This document shows, in pieces, positions 33,746 through 42,283 of a DNA stretch of 55,658 nt. The stretch lies in assembly GCA_028700325.1 (NCBI GenBank), contig JAQVSV010000006.1, positions 1 through 55,658 of the forward strand, read 5' to 3'. A model generated the notes under the pieces. That model saw only the letters and a program-made list of their open reading frames with translations. It did no database searches and had not been told where the DNA came from. A program made the position numbers and the translations under genes. The stretch is from Elusimicrobiaceae bacterium. GTDB taxonomy: Bacteria; Elusimicrobiota; Elusimicrobia; Elusimicrobiales; Elusimicrobiaceae. How positions within the stretch are numbered: position 1 is the stretch's first letter; the number at the start of each line of letters is the position of its first letter.

Positions 33746-35118
33746 CATTCGCGGGCGCGGCGGGCAGCGTCACCGGCTCGCGCCACCTGCTGAACCTGAC
33801 CGGCGGAAAAATGCTGCTCGACTGCGGACTTTTTCAGGGCCACCGCCGCGACGCGGACTCGAAAAACCGGACTTTCCTTTTCACGCCGGCCGATCTGACC
33901 GCCGTACTGCTTTCCCACGCGCACCTCGACCACACCGGCAATCTGCCACGCCTTGTAAAACAAGGCTTTGCCGGGAAAATTTACTGCACCCGCGCAACCG
34001 CGGAACTGGCGGAAGTGCTTTTGCAGGATTCCGCCAACATACAGCAGAAAGACGCCGAATTCTATAACAGGAAACACCCTGCCGGGCCGATAGAACCGCT
34101 GTACACGGCGGACGATATCGCGCCGGTTATCGCCCGGTTCTGTCCGGTGGAATACGAAGACCGGTTCGAACCCGCGCCGGGCGCAAGCGCGCGGTTCATC
34201 GAAGCCGGGCATATACTGGGTTCGGCGCAGATCGAGCTGGACTGGCAGGAAAACGGCTCCGCGCACCGACTTGTTTTCACCGGCGATCTCGGCCGCAAAA
34301 ACATGCCGCTCGTGCGCGATCCCGCCCAGCCGCACGCGGCTGACACGGTGATAATGGAATCAACCTACGGCAACCGCCTGCACGCCGCAGGCGGCAACGC
34401 CTCGGCGCATCTTGAAACGGTAATACGGCGCACCGTAAAACGGGGCGGAAAAGTGTTCATCCCGGCATTCGCGCTGGGACGCGTGCAGGAAATCGCCTCA
34501 TTGCTGGAAACCCTGCACAACCGGGACTCAATCGGGCGCGTGCCGGTTTACGTTGACAGCCCGCTCGCCGAAAAAACAACAGCCGTGTTTTCAAAAAACC
34601 GCCGCATCCTCGATCAGGACTTCGGCCGCCAGTCCGGGCAAAGCGATCCGTTCGGAGCAGGCTGGGTTCAATATATTTCCCGGCAGGCTGACTCGGTAAA
34701 GCTAAACGCGCTTGACACTCCGGCCGTTATCATCGCGCCGTCGGGCATGTGCGAAGGCGGCAGGATACTGCATCACCTGCGCCATAATCTTTCCGACCCT
34801 AAAAATTCGGTCGTGCTGGTCGGCTATCAGGCGGAAGGCACGCTCGGGCGGCGCCTGTCCGAAGGAAAACGCGAGGTTCTCGTGTTCGGCCTGCCGGTGA
34901 AAGTGCGGGCCGAAATCGTCACCGCGCACGAATACAGCGCGCACGCCGATTATAAGGATCTGACGCAATATCTCAAAGCGTTCGCCCTGCCGCCGCGCAA
35001 AGTGTTCCTGGTGCATGGCGAGGCGGATTCCGCCCGCCCGCTCGCGGCCCGCCTCGGCCGGGCGGGTTGCGCCGAACACATTCATGTGGCGGCTTACGGC
35101 GAAACTGTCACAATATAG
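33733..35118 (+). CDS. Metallo-beta-lactamase/beta-CASP RNA-processing nuclease (461 aa)
   Basis: Starts 'MATLTFAGAAGSVTGSRHLL' and has MBL motif II 'LLSHAHLDHTGNLPRL', motif III/IV histidine and aspartate ('EAGHILGSAQIEL', 'FTGDLGRKNMPLV'), and beta-CASP motifs 'TYGNRLH', 'IPAFALGRVQEI', 'APSGMCEGGRILHHLRH', and 'VHGEADSARPL'. This is the CPSF73/Ysh1-like bacterial group, likely a metal-dependent RNase. Distinct from RNase J, which is longer. ATG 33733 has GGAGG-type site (cggaggaaacgga). Stop TAG. Overlap with the GIY-YIG gene links them in one transcript. Confidence 0.9.
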   Translation: MATLTFAGAAGSVTGSRHLLNLTGGKMLLDCGLFQGHRRDADSKNRTFLFTPADLTAVLLSHAHLDHTGNLPRLVKQGFAGKIYCTRATAELAEVLLQDSANIQQKDAEFYNRKHPAGPIEPLYTADDIAPVIARFCPVEYEDRFEPAPGASARFIEAGHILGSAQIELDWQENGSAHRLVFTGDLGRKNMPLVRDPAQPHAADTVIMESTYGNRLHAAGGNASAHLETVIRRTVKRGGKVFIPAFALGRVQEIASLLETLHNRDSIGRVPVYVDSPLAEKTTAVFSKNRRILDQDFGRQSGQSDPFGAGWVQYISRQADSVKLNALDTPAVIIAPSGMCEGGRILHHLRHNLSDPKNSVVLVGYQAEGTLGRRLSEGKREVLVFGLPVKVRAEIVTAHEYSAHADYKDLTQYLKAFALPPRKVFLVHGEADSARPLAARLGRAGCAEHIHVAAYGETVTI

Positions 35119-35149
35119 GCTACAATATATGGGAAAGGAGCCGGACACC

Positions 35150-35866
35150 ATGAAAAAACTTTTACTCAGGCTGCTCGCGCTGCCGCTGCTTGCCGCGCCG
35201 GCCTTTCCGGGAGTGACGATACGATACGACGTGTTCCAGTCCATAGGCCCGGCCGGAAACGCCATCCAGACACGCCACACCCATTCCTACACCCGCTCCG
35301 CCATGCGCGCGGATGTTGTCATGCAGGGCCCTATCCAGCTCGATATCGCCGACGCCATTATCAGGGCGAAACAGCCTTATCTTGTCATGAAACTCGGCTC
35401 CGACTCGCCGCAACGCAATAATATACACGATTACGAGGATGCGGCGCTGCCCGACGCCGCGGTAACCCCGCTCGGCAAAACCAAAACCATCATAGGCTGC
35501 AACACCCAAGGCTATAAATTCAAGAGCGCCCGCATTTCCGGCACTTTCTGGATCTGCCGGAACAGGAAATGGGCGGATGCGTACAAATTTACAAACACCC
35601 TTTTAAAAACGCTGGACGCCGGTTCCGACGAATTCGGCCTGTATTCCCGGCTTCTTAAAATCCTGCCCAAAAACGGAGTGGTGTTCGAAGCCGAAGCCGT
35701 AAAAGGCAAAAAAACGCTGTTTCACGCTGTGGCGGTGTCGGCTGAAAAAGAGAAACACCCGGCGCATCTGTTCGACAGGATGGACGGCAAACCCATACCC
35801 GCCGGCGAAAAGGACACGCCCCCGCCCGGCTCCGCAAAAGACACCGGCACAAACCCGGATTTCTGA
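35150..35866 (+). CDS. Secreted DUF4412-like protein (238 aa)
   Basis: Signal peptide MKKLLLRLLALPLLAAPAFP followed by a domain of about 160 residues with 'HSYTRSAMRADVVMQGP', 'GKTKTIIGCNTQGYKFKS' and 'TFWICRNRKWADAYKFTN', the pattern of DUF4412 periplasmic proteins (beta-rich, with 'GCxTxxY' core). The C-terminus is a short P/G/D/K-rich tail. Function unknown. The ATG at 35150 has a strong AAAGGAG site; a TACAAT box lies about 30 bases upstream. A strong terminator follows. Confidence 0.7.
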   Translation: MKKLLLRLLALPLLAAPAFPGVTIRYDVFQSIGPAGNAIQTRHTHSYTRSAMRADVVMQGPIQLDIADAIIRAKQPYLVMKLGSDSPQRNNIHDYEDAALPDAAVTPLGKTKTIIGCNTQGYKFKSARISGTFWICRNRKWADAYKFTNTLLKTLDAGSDEFGLYSRLLKILPKNGVVFEAEAVKGKKTLFHAVAVSAEKEKHPAHLFDRMDGKPIPAGEKDTPPPGSAKDTGTNPDF

Positions 35867-35881
35867 TTGTCCGCCTTTTGC

Positions 35882-35914
35882 AACCCGCGGCGCATGCCAT
35901 GCGCCGCGGGTTTT
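35882..35914 (+). terminator. Terminator after the DUF4412-like gene
   Basis: Perfect 14-bp stem (AACCCGCGGCGCAT / ATGCGCCGCGGGTT) with a GCC loop and a TTTT run, 15 bases past the stop codon. Confidence 0.9.
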
Positions 35915-36123
35915 CAGGCGGCAACATATATGATGCCGGCCTCGGCAGGTTACGCCGTGGCGGCCCGGTTCATGCGGTTATTGAAAGCTTCCATATCAAG
36001 GCTTATTAAGCGGAACAATTAAGGACGTGCTGCCGGTAAAAACGCTTTCCGCCACGACACGAAACACCGTCAGCGCGAGCCCGGCCGGTTTCACCGCGCG
36101 CCAGCGCGGTACGGAGCTGTCAT

Positions 36124-36148
36124 AAAAAACCGGGCGCCGATCGGGCGC
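36124..36148 (-). terminator. Terminator after folE
   Basis: On the minus strand GCGCC, loop CGATC, GGCGC, a short CCGG and then six T residues, about 35 bases past the folE stop. The stem is short but the T-tract is good. Confidence 0.6.
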
Positions 36149-36181
36149 GTCTGTCATATTGTTTAAGGAAAATGCAGGAAC

Positions 36182-36799
36182 TTACAACCCGAGCAGGCTG
36201 AAAAATTCAGCCCGGTGCGCCTGCTGCTTAAACAGCCCGCGCGCGGCGGTGGCAACCATTTTCGTGCGCTGTTTCTGCACGCCGCGCGAAGTCATGCAGA
36301 AATGCTGGGCCTGCGCGGTGACAATCACGCCGCGCGGCTCAAGAAATTTTTCGATATCGTCGGCAATATCACTCACCAGCCGCTCCTGAAGCTGCAGTCT
36401 GCGCGCGTGCAGTTCGGCAAGCCTGGCCAGCTTTGAAATGCCGGTAATCTTTCCGTCCGGAAGATACCCGATGTGCAGCTCCCCGAAAAACGGCAGCAGG
36501 TGGTGCTCGCAGGTGCTGTAGAAATCTATGTTTTTAAGGATCACGATATCGCTGTTTTCCGGGCACTCGAAAAACCGGAAAATTCTCGCGGGATCCTGCC
36601 GGTATCCGCCGAACAGCTTGTCCCAGCTGCGCAGAACCCGCCCGGGCGTATCCGCGAGCGAGGCGCGGGCGGGATCGTCGCCCACGTATTCCATGAAATC
36701 CGTAACGTACCGTTTCATCCTGTCGGCGGCACAGTCCCGCTTCTCCGGCGCCGCTAGTTTATTTTCAAGTACTTGTGCAGTTGAACGCTTAACCGCCAT
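36182..36799 (-). CDS. folE: GTP cyclohydrolase I
   Basis: A 205-residue type IA enzyme: 'DTPGRVLRSWDKLFGGYRQD', zinc ligands Cys and His in 'FYSTCEHHLLPFFGELHIGY', 'KITGISKLARLAELHARRLQ' and the third ligand in 'AQHFCMTSRGVQKQRTKMVA'. It makes 7,8-dihydroneopterin triphosphate, the first step for folate and for the queuosine precursor. It is the third gene after queC and queE, so the operon context points to 7-deazaguanine synthesis. ATG 36799 has AAGGAG eight bases upstream, although this places 46 bases inside the end of queE. Confidence 0.96.
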   Translation of the reverse strand: MAVKRSTAQVLENKLAAPEKRDCAADRMKRYVTDFMEYVGDDPARASLADTPGRVLRSWDKLFGGYRQDPARIFRFFECPENSDIVILKNIDFYSTCEHHLLPFFGELHIGYLPDGKITGISKLARLAELHARRLQLQERLVSDIADDIEKFLEPRGVIVTAQAQHFCMTSRGVQKQRTKMVATAARGLFKQQAHRAEFFSLLGL

Positions 36800-37302
36800 T
36801 GGGGATGCTCCTTTATATATGCCAGCGTGGCCTGCTCGGTGCAGCCGAACACGGGCTGTAAAAATTTATGCCCGAACCCGCCGCAGTCATAAGCCGACAG
36901 ATCCTGCCCTTCATACACTATTTTTATTTCGCTGCCCGTTCGCTGCCTGAAATCCGGGGTTTTGGGGCTGACGGTTATCCAGTCGAGCCGGCCGGCGCAG
37001 GCAAGCGCTACGGTGCCGTTCGTTTCAATCGCCGTGTACCAGCCGGGGAACAGGTCCAGCAACCCGGCATCGAGCTGCAGTGCCGGCTCGCCGCCGGTAA
37101 ACAGGATGTTCTCGCAATTGTGCGGCGATACCCTGGCCGCTATTTCCGGGCCGGTCATTTCCATGAAACTGCTGGTATCCGTATCGCACCAGCCGCACCG
37201 CAGATTGCAGCCGGAAAACCGCACAAACACGAACGGCCGGCCGGCGTTGCCGCCTTCGCCCTGCACCGAATAAAAAATTTCATTTACACGGTAAGATTTC
37301 AT
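36754..37302 (-). CDS. queE: 7-carboxy-7-deazaguanine synthase
   Basis: A 182-residue radical SAM enzyme of the queuosine pathway: 'NEIFYSVQGEGGNAGRPFVF', cluster motif C-x3-C-x2-C in 'FSGCNLRCGWCDTDTS', and 'ILFTGGEPALQ'. It rearranges carboxytetrahydropterin to CDG. The start MKSYRVNEIF at 37302 is the family start; upstream in-frame residues lie within queC. The ribosome site is weak. Stop is TAG, inside folE. QueD is not in the window. Confidence 0.94.
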   Translation of the reverse strand: MKSYRVNEIFYSVQGEGGNAGRPFVFVRFSGCNLRCGWCDTDTSSFMEMTGPEIAARVSPHNCENILFTGGEPALQLDAGLLDLFPGWYTAIETNGTVALACAGRLDWITVSPKTPDFRQRTGSEIKIVYEGQDLSAYDCGGFGHKFLQPVFGCTEQATLAYIKEHPQWRLSVQLHKYLKIN

Positions 37303-37330
37303 ATAAAAACCGGCTGGCAACTCCCTTCGC

Positions 37331-37996
37331 TCACGCCGAGCGGACAAGTTCGCCGTACCGCGTGAGATCCGGCAGCCCGGCGTTAACGAACGCTTCCCTG
37401 CGCTCTGCGCAGGTGGCGCAGGTTCCGCACTGCGATTCACCGCCCCGGTAACAGCTCCACGAGTCATACATCTGCCGCTCGATTCCCAGCTTTTTGCCCA
37501 GCGCAACTATATCCGTTTTATTGATTTCCGAAAACGGGCTGAGAATGCCCACTTTCGAATAAGTGCCCAGTGCCACCGCCCCGTTCAGCGCGGTGATGAA
37601 TTCGGTGCGGCAATCAGGATAGAGCGCATGGTCCCCGCTGTGATTGGCTATGGCGATTTTACGGCAGTCGCTGCTTTCCGCAATCGCCGCCAGATAACTC
37701 AGCATGATCCCGTTGCGGAACGGCACTACCGTGCTTTTCATGCCGATTTCATGATAATGCCCGTCCGGCACAGGCCCGCCGCTTAACAGCAAATCACTTT
37801 TTATCTGCGAAAAATCCAGCTCCAGCTTCAGGAGCCCCGGGCAAAGTTTTTCGGCCGCAGCCCGCTCCCGGGCGTTATGCTTCGAGCCGTAACTGAAATT
37901 CACTCCGCGAACGGCGTATCCCAGCGACTGAAGATAAAAATAACACACGCAACTGTCCAATCCGCCGCTCAGGCTGAGTATAACGGTTTCTGTCAT
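37331..37996 (-). CDS. queC: 7-cyano-7-deazaguanine synthase
   Basis: A 221-residue ATP-dependent preQ0 synthase. PP-loop 'ILSLSGGLDSCVCYFYLQSL' and the C-terminal zinc-binding cysteines in 'SWSCYRGGESQCGTCATC' are diagnostic. It converts CDG to preQ0 with ammonia and ATP. First gene of queC-queE-folE. A TATACT box lies exactly six bases before the ATG and there is no ribosome site, so the mRNA appears leaderless and no preQ1 riboswitch can precede it. Confidence 0.96.
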   Translation of the reverse strand: MTETVILSLSGGLDSCVCYFYLQSLGYAVRGVNFSYGSKHNARERAAAEKLCPGLLKLELDFSQIKSDLLLSGGPVPDGHYHEIGMKSTVVPFRNGIMLSYLAAIAESSDCRKIAIANHSGDHALYPDCRTEFITALNGAVALGTYSKVGILSPFSEINKTDIVALGKKLGIERQMYDSWSCYRGGESQCGTCATCAERREAFVNAGLPDLTRYGELVRSA

Positions 37997-38069
37997 AATT
38001 CAAGTATATAAAATCGCACCGTTTATTTCCGTACTTACTAACGGTTAGGAATTTAGCTAGAATTAATTT
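37997..38069. promoter_or_regulatory. Divergent leaderless promoters with central palindrome
   Basis: 73 bases separate queC (minus) from the small membrane protein gene (plus). The minus -10 box is TATACT (complement of 38003-38008) and the plus -10 box TAGAAT (38058-38063), each six bases from its ATG. Between them CTAAC-G-GTTAG (38038-38048) is a perfect 5-1-5 palindrome, a candidate operator. Confidence 0.55.
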
Positions 38070-38378
38070 ATGAACCCACGCGACATGATTGAGCAGGTTG
38101 TGGCGAACTCGTCCGCGACAGCGGCATTGATAGGAACGGATTCTTCCGGCGGCGGACTGTTGGGGAACCTTACTCCCGGCAGCATTTTTGTTATGGTCAT
38201 GCTCTCGCTTGTCGGATTCGTCTACTTCCGGTACGGGAAAACACAGCAGGACATCGCCTCCATCGTCTGCGGCATCGCGCTGATTGGGTTCCCTTATCTC
38301 GTGTCGGACACGCTATATATGACTATTATAGGAATAGCCATAATCGTGGTCCATTTTTTCATTAAAAAATGGATGTGA
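38070..38378 (+). CDS. Small membrane protein (102 aa)
   Basis: Residues 36-57 ('GSIFVMVMLSLVGFVYFRYG'), 63-80 ('IASIVCGIALIGFPYLVS') and 82-98 ('LYMTIIGIAIIVVHFF') are membrane segments; the N-terminal 30 residues are polar. The 'GFVYFRYGKTQQDIASI' loop and 'GFPYLVSD' are reminiscent of a conserved small membrane family seen in Deltaproteobacteria-like genomes, but I cannot name it. Transcribed divergently from queC from a leaderless-type promoter; no ribosome site. Confidence 0.65.
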   Translation: MNPRDMIEQVVANSSATAALIGTDSSGGGLLGNLTPGSIFVMVMLSLVGFVYFRYGKTQQDIASIVCGIALIGFPYLVSDTLYMTIIGIAIIVVHFFIKKWM

Positions 38379-38505
38379 TTTCCGCGCGGCGGCACACGCG
38401 CTAGAGCGCGCCGGGCAGCCGTTACCGGTCGAGCCTGCCCGCAGGAGCGGCGCTCCGCCGGGGCTGTCCGGCCGAAAACCGGGCAAATCAAAAATCCGTG
38501 AAAAA

Positions 38506-39459
38506 TCAGTTCCGGTTATCGGCCCGCGCTATGCAGCACCGGATCCGGCACAGGTCCGGGCATTGCGGCCTGCGGCAAGGCTCGACATGAACCGTTACCA
38601 GCGCATCCGGGAACACATCGCCGATTTTGTCGGACATCAGATCGGTTATCCGGTGCGACTCCTCGACCGTCATTTCCGCCGGCATAACCGCGTCTATTGA
38701 AATAAAGCGCATATGCCCGGCCTTGCGGGTGCGCAAATTCTTGAAACTGACAAGCGCGGGCCGCAACGCGGTCATGCGGTGAAGGATTTCGGCCTCCTCC
38801 GATTCCGGCAGCCGGTGGTCCAGCAGATCTTTCGACGATTCCAGCGTCAGTTCCAGCGCGGCCTTCATGATCATCAGCGCAACCACGATCGCCGCCACCG
38901 GGTCAACCCAGCCCAGATTGACCGATGGCGCAAATATCCCGCCGGCCCAGATAACCGCCAGCGCGAACATTACGCCCGCCGATGTATAAACATCGGTCAG
39001 CAGGTGCCATGCGTCGGCCACCAGCGCCACGGAATCGGTCTGCTTGCCAACCCTGAAAAGAAGCCTCGACACCATTATATTGGCCACGGCTGAAACCGCC
39101 ATGACACCGGCCGCCAATCCCGCCGCCTCGACCGGGCGGGGATTAACCAGCTTATGCACCGCCTCGTAAATAATCCAGACTGCGGCGATAAAAATCAGCA
39201 GCGCTTCCGCCACGCCTGACACGTTTTCATATTTCCCGTGCCCGAAACTGTGCTCCGCGTCCGCCGGCTTTGACGAGGTTGACACCGCGAAATACGCGAT
39301 CAGTGCGGCCAGCAGATCCACCGCCGAATGGATCGCCTCCGAAATCACCGACACCGAACCCGACACCAGCCCGATCATCAGTTTTGCCGACACCAGCGTC
39401 AGGTTGGAACACACCGACACCGCCGCCGCGCGCTTTTTCAGTTTTACAGTTTCGGACAT
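38506..39459 (-). CDS. Cation diffusion facilitator (CDF) metal efflux protein (317 aa)
   Basis: Six membrane segments followed by a cytoplasmic domain. Metal-site motifs are 'SEAIHSAVDLLAAL' in segment 2 (HxxxD) and 'ALVADAWHLLTDVYTS' in segment 5 (DxxxHxxxD); 'HSFGHGKYENVSG' is the conserved loop. CDF proteins export Zn2+, Fe2+, Mn2+ or similar in exchange for protons. The last 20 residues are rich in Cys ('CRRPQCPDLCRIRCC'), possibly a metal-sensing tail. The ATG at 39459 has AGGTGA upstream. Confidence 0.92.
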   Translation of the reverse strand: MSETVKLKKRAAAVSVCSNLTLVSAKLMIGLVSGSVSVISEAIHSAVDLLAALIAYFAVSTSSKPADAEHSFGHGKYENVSGVAEALLIFIAAVWIIYEAVHKLVNPRPVEAAGLAAGVMAVSAVANIMVSRLLFRVGKQTDSVALVADAWHLLTDVYTSAGVMFALAVIWAGGIFAPSVNLGWVDPVAAIVVALMIMKAALELTLESSKDLLDHRLPESEEAEILHRMTALRPALVSFKNLRTRKAGHMRFISIDAVMPAEMTVEESHRITDLMSDKIGDVFPDALVTVHVEPCRRPQCPDLCRIRCCIARADNRN

Positions 39460-39623
39460 GTTTTCACCTGAAAAAATACCGCGGAAACACCCGGCTCTCC
39501 CAAGAAACCCATCTGAGAAAAGTCTGTGGTCCCGCGGTGAAATCGTTCTCCGCTGCCGCATTGCGGCCCGGCCGCGTCCGCACCAGCGCGGATCAGGCCT
39601 GTATATCCATTTTACATAAAAAC

Positions 39624-39649
39624 AGCAAAAACAGTCCGCCTCGGCGGGC
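39624..39649 (-). terminator. Terminator after the uracil/xanthine permease gene
   Basis: Minus strand GCCCGCC, GA, GGCGGAC, then TGTTTTTG, about 15 bases past the permease stop. Confidence 0.65.
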
Positions 39650-39662
39650 CCAAACAGCGAAC

Positions 39663-40988
39663 TTAAACGCCGGATCCGGATTCAAGGCAGGCTTTCGCCT
39701 CCTCGGCCGTCAAACCGGCGGATCCGGCGGAAAGCGCCCAGTTCATCACTACGGCAAACACCGTGCCGAACGCTATGCCGGCTATATTCACCGTGCCGAC
39801 GGTAATGCCTTTCACGCCCAGTCCCGTTGCGATCATCAGCGTCGCGCCCGCCACGATCAGATTGCGCGGACTGCACAGGTCCAGCCTGTTATCTATCCAG
39901 ATCTTCACGCCCATCAGCGTGATAAGCCCGCACAGCAGCACCGACACACCCCCGATAACCGGCATCGGAATGGCATGAGTCGCCGCCCCGAATTTGGGAC
40001 ACAGGCCCAGCAGCGCCGCAAAACCCGCCGCCACGGCGAACATCCGCGTGGCGAACACTCCGGTAATCGCCATAACGCTCATATTCTCGGCGTAAGTGGT
40101 CTGGGGAGTGCCGCCGCCGCACGCCGACAGCAGCGTAGCCAGCGCGTCGCCCAGATACGCGCGCCCGAGGCTGGGCGTAAGATCGCGCTTCATATACGCC
40201 GATATCGCGTCAATATGCCCTTTATTTTCCGCCACCAGCACCACAAAAAGCGGCGCAATCACCAGAACCGCGCCCCAGTCGGGCACCGGGGCGATGAAAC
40301 GAGGCAGCCCGAACCAGGCGGCCTGCCGGACAGTTTCCAGCGACTGCTGACTGACAAGCCCGGCCGCCCAGGCCGCGACACAGCCGACCAGCACCCCGGT
40401 CAGAATCGGGATCAGCCGCAGCATTCCGCGCGCGTAAATCGCGGTTATTCCCGCGCTTGTGAAAGTTATGGCCGCCACGGAAAAATTAAGCCAGTCCTGC
40501 CGGCTCGCCAGTTCAAGGGAACCGCTCATCGCCTCGTTCACCGCGCCCGGCGCAAGGTTCAGGCCGATAATGGCGACAACGCTGCCGGTAACAAGCGGCG
40601 GCATCAGCCGGTCAATCCACGCCGACCCTTTCCTTATTGTATAGACAGCCGCGCCCAGGTAACATACCGCCGAAGCCGCTATCCCGAACAGCGCGTGCGG
40701 AATGAATGCCGGATTGCCGCCCGTAACCGCCAGCACCGGCCCGATATAGGAGAAACTGGAACCAAGATAACTGGGCACCTTGAATCTGGTCACCACCAGA
40801 AAAATCAGGGTGCCCACGCCCGAAAAAAACACCGCGGTCTGCGCGTTGAAACCCATCAGCACCGGAGCCAGCACTGTCGCGCCGAACATGGCGATGACGT
40901 GCTGCATTCCAAGCGGAATTATTCTGGAAACTGCAATTCTGTCCTCGGGGTAGTAAATACCGGCCGGCGCGGACTCGGTTTCCGCCAT
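39663..40988 (-). CDS. Uracil/xanthine permease (NCS2 family)
   Basis: A 441-residue transporter with about 14 membrane segments. 'LGMQHVIAMFGATVLAPVLM' and 'GGGTPQTTYAENMSVMAITG' (the QxxxxxN/NxG motif region) are NCS2 signatures, and the latter resembles uracil permease UraA more than xanthine permeases. It imports a nucleobase with protons. ATG 40988 is chosen because AGGAG stands eight bases upstream; ATG 40994 would be too close to it. A second promoter-like region is not evident. Confidence 0.9.
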   Translation of the reverse strand: MAETESAPAGIYYPEDRIAVSRIIPLGMQHVIAMFGATVLAPVLMGFNAQTAVFFSGVGTLIFLVVTRFKVPSYLGSSFSYIGPVLAVTGGNPAFIPHALFGIAASAVCYLGAAVYTIRKGSAWIDRLMPPLVTGSVVAIIGLNLAPGAVNEAMSGSLELASRQDWLNFSVAAITFTSAGITAIYARGMLRLIPILTGVLVGCVAAWAAGLVSQQSLETVRQAAWFGLPRFIAPVPDWGAVLVIAPLFVVLVAENKGHIDAISAYMKRDLTPSLGRAYLGDALATLLSACGGGTPQTTYAENMSVMAITGVFATRMFAVAAGFAALLGLCPKFGAATHAIPMPVIGGVSVLLCGLITLMGVKIWIDNRLDLCSPRNLIVAGATLMIATGLGVKGITVGTVNIAGIAFGTVFAVVMNWALSAGSAGLTAEEAKACLESGSGV

Positions 40989-41026
40989 AAGCATCGCTCC
41001 TGTGTTTATGAAACTCCCGCCGCTCG

Positions 41027-41094
41027 GGCCGGGCAGGCTCTTATTATGGCCTGCCGGCCAAAACCGGGGTTTTGCGAACGCAATTTCAATGAAA
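41027..41094 (-). repeat. Dispersed CATAAT-hairpin element, copy C
   Basis: Minus strand: TTTCATTGAAATTGCGTTCG, then CAAAACCCCGGTTTTGG, CCGGCAGGC, loop CATAATAAGA, GCCTGCCCGGCC. The stem GGCAGGC/GCCTGCC is perfect and differs from copy B by paired changes on both arms. It follows directly after the tdh terminator, as copies A and B follow terminators or ends of their minus-strand genes. Confidence 0.6.
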
Positions 41095-41122
41095 CGGCGG
41101 CGCGCAAAAACACGCGCCGCCG
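41095..41122 (-). terminator. Terminator after tdh
   Basis: 10-bp perfect stem (CGGCGGCGCG / CGCGCCGCCG) with an eight-base loop, followed on the minus strand by TTTCATT, 12 bases past the tdh stop. Confidence 0.8.
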
Positions 41123-41134
41123 CGGCAATTCAAA

Positions 41135-42163
41135 CTATTTCTGCCAGGATAATATGATTTTCCCGGATTTGCCCGACAGCATCAGCTCGAACGCTTCCTT
41201 ATAATCCCGCACGTCGTAATGATGCGTGATGATGCCGCTTACGTCCAGCCCGCTTTGCAGCATCGCCGACATCTTGTACCAGGTTTCGAAAATCTCGCGC
41301 CCGTAAATCGCTTTCATCAGCAGGCCCTTGAAAATCACGGAACCCCAGGGGATCCGGGTGCTGTCCGGCAGCAGGCCCAGCAGCGCGACCTTGCCGCCCA
41401 TCCGCACATTTTCAAGCATATCGTTGAACGCGACCGCGCTGCCCGACATTTCCAGCCCCACGTCAAACCCCTCGGTCATGCCCAGCCCGCGCATGACGTC
41501 CTCGAGTTTTTTATTACGCACATCCACAACGGTTTTCACTCCGAGATTTTCCGCCAGTTCCAGCCGGTAATCGTTGAGATCGGTGATCACCACATTACGC
41601 GCGGCGACGTGCCGGGCTATCAGCGCGCCCATAATGCCGATCGGGCCTGCTCCGGTAACCAGCACGTCCTCGCCGATAAGATCAAACGAAAGCGCGGTAT
41701 GCACGGCGTTGCCGAGCGGGTCCAAAATGGCGGCGATATCATCCGTGATATGCTCTCCGAGCGGAAACACGTTGGCGGCCGGCATCGCCAGATATTCGGC
41801 GAACGCGCCGGGCCGGTTCACCCCGATCCCTTTCGTGTTGATGCACAGATGTCGCGCGCCGGCCCGGCAGTTGCGGCAGAACCCGCACACCACATGCCCT
41901 TCGCCGGAAACCCGCTGCCCGACCCTGATGCCGGTAACCGCGCTGCCCGTTTCCACCACTTCGCCCACGAATTCATGGCCGACATGCATCGGCACCGGAA
42001 TGGTTTTTTTAGCCCAGTCGTTCCATTCGTAGATATGCGCGTCGGTGCCGCAGATCGCGGTTTTGGATATTTTTATCAGCACATCGTTTTCGCTTATTTC
42101 CGGTTCCGGCACCTGTTCCAGCCATAAACCGGGTTCGGCGTATTTTTTTACAAGCGCTTTCAT
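41135..42163 (-). CDS. tdh: L-threonine 3-dehydrogenase
   Basis: A 342-residue zinc-dependent medium-chain dehydrogenase closely matching Tdh: '[20 protein letters not shown]', '[14 protein letters not shown]', structural zinc cysteines '[15 protein letters not shown]', NAD-binding '[20 protein letters not shown]' and '[20 protein letters not shown]'. It oxidises threonine to 2-amino-3-ketobutyrate, which Kbl splits to glycine and acetyl-CoA; kbl is not in the window. Glycine could then feed the gcv system at 4-9 kb. ATG 42163 has GGGAG upstream; a TACAAT box stands at 42210-42215. Stop is TAG. Confidence 0.95.
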   Translation of the reverse strand: MKALVKKYAEPGLWLEQVPEPEISENDVLIKISKTAICGTDAHIYEWNDWAKKTIPVPMHVGHEFVGEVVETGSAVTGIRVGQRVSGEGHVVCGFCRNCRAGARHLCINTKGIGVNRPGAFAEYLAMPAANVFPLGEHITDDIAAILDPLGNAVHTALSFDLIGEDVLVTGAGPIGIMGALIARHVAARNVVITDLNDYRLELAENLGVKTVVDVRNKKLEDVMRGLGMTEGFDVGLEMSGSAVAFNDMLENVRMGGKVALLGLLPDSTRIPWGSVIFKGLLMKAIYGREIFETWYKMSAMLQSGLDVSGIITHHYDVRDYKEAFELMLSGKSGKIILSWQK

Positions 42164-42209
42164 AAAGGTACGCTCCCGAAATTTGAAAACCTCAACTGCA
42201 TCTAAAGGC

Positions 42210-42215
42210 ATTGTA
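42210..42215 (-). promoter_or_regulatory. tdh: -10 box of tdh
   Basis: Minus strand TACAAT, 47 bases before the ATG and immediately after the T-tract of the terminator at 42217-42247. Confidence 0.45.
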
Positions 42216-42216
42216 C

Positions 42217-42247
42217 AAAAACCCGCCGGCAAAAAATATGCCGGCGG
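42217..42247 (-). terminator. Second terminator between rubredoxin gene and tdh
   Basis: Perfect 9-bp stem CCGCCGGCA / TGCCGGCGG, A/T-rich loop, then GTTTTT on the minus strand. Confidence 0.8.
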
Positions 42248-42283
42248 AGGTGCCGCTGCGCCAGCCCGCAGGTTTTATGAAAA

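Larger units (their letters stand above)
35867..36181. other. 315-bp convergent gap before folE
   Basis: Apart from the plus-strand terminator (35882-35914) and the minus-strand terminator (36124-36148) it holds about 200 bases without a supported gene, repeat or promoter. Confidence 0.55.

Noticed and set aside
37997-38069. Possible preQ1 riboswitch upstream of queC
   Set aside because: The -10 box is six bases from the ATG, so there is no transcribed leader.
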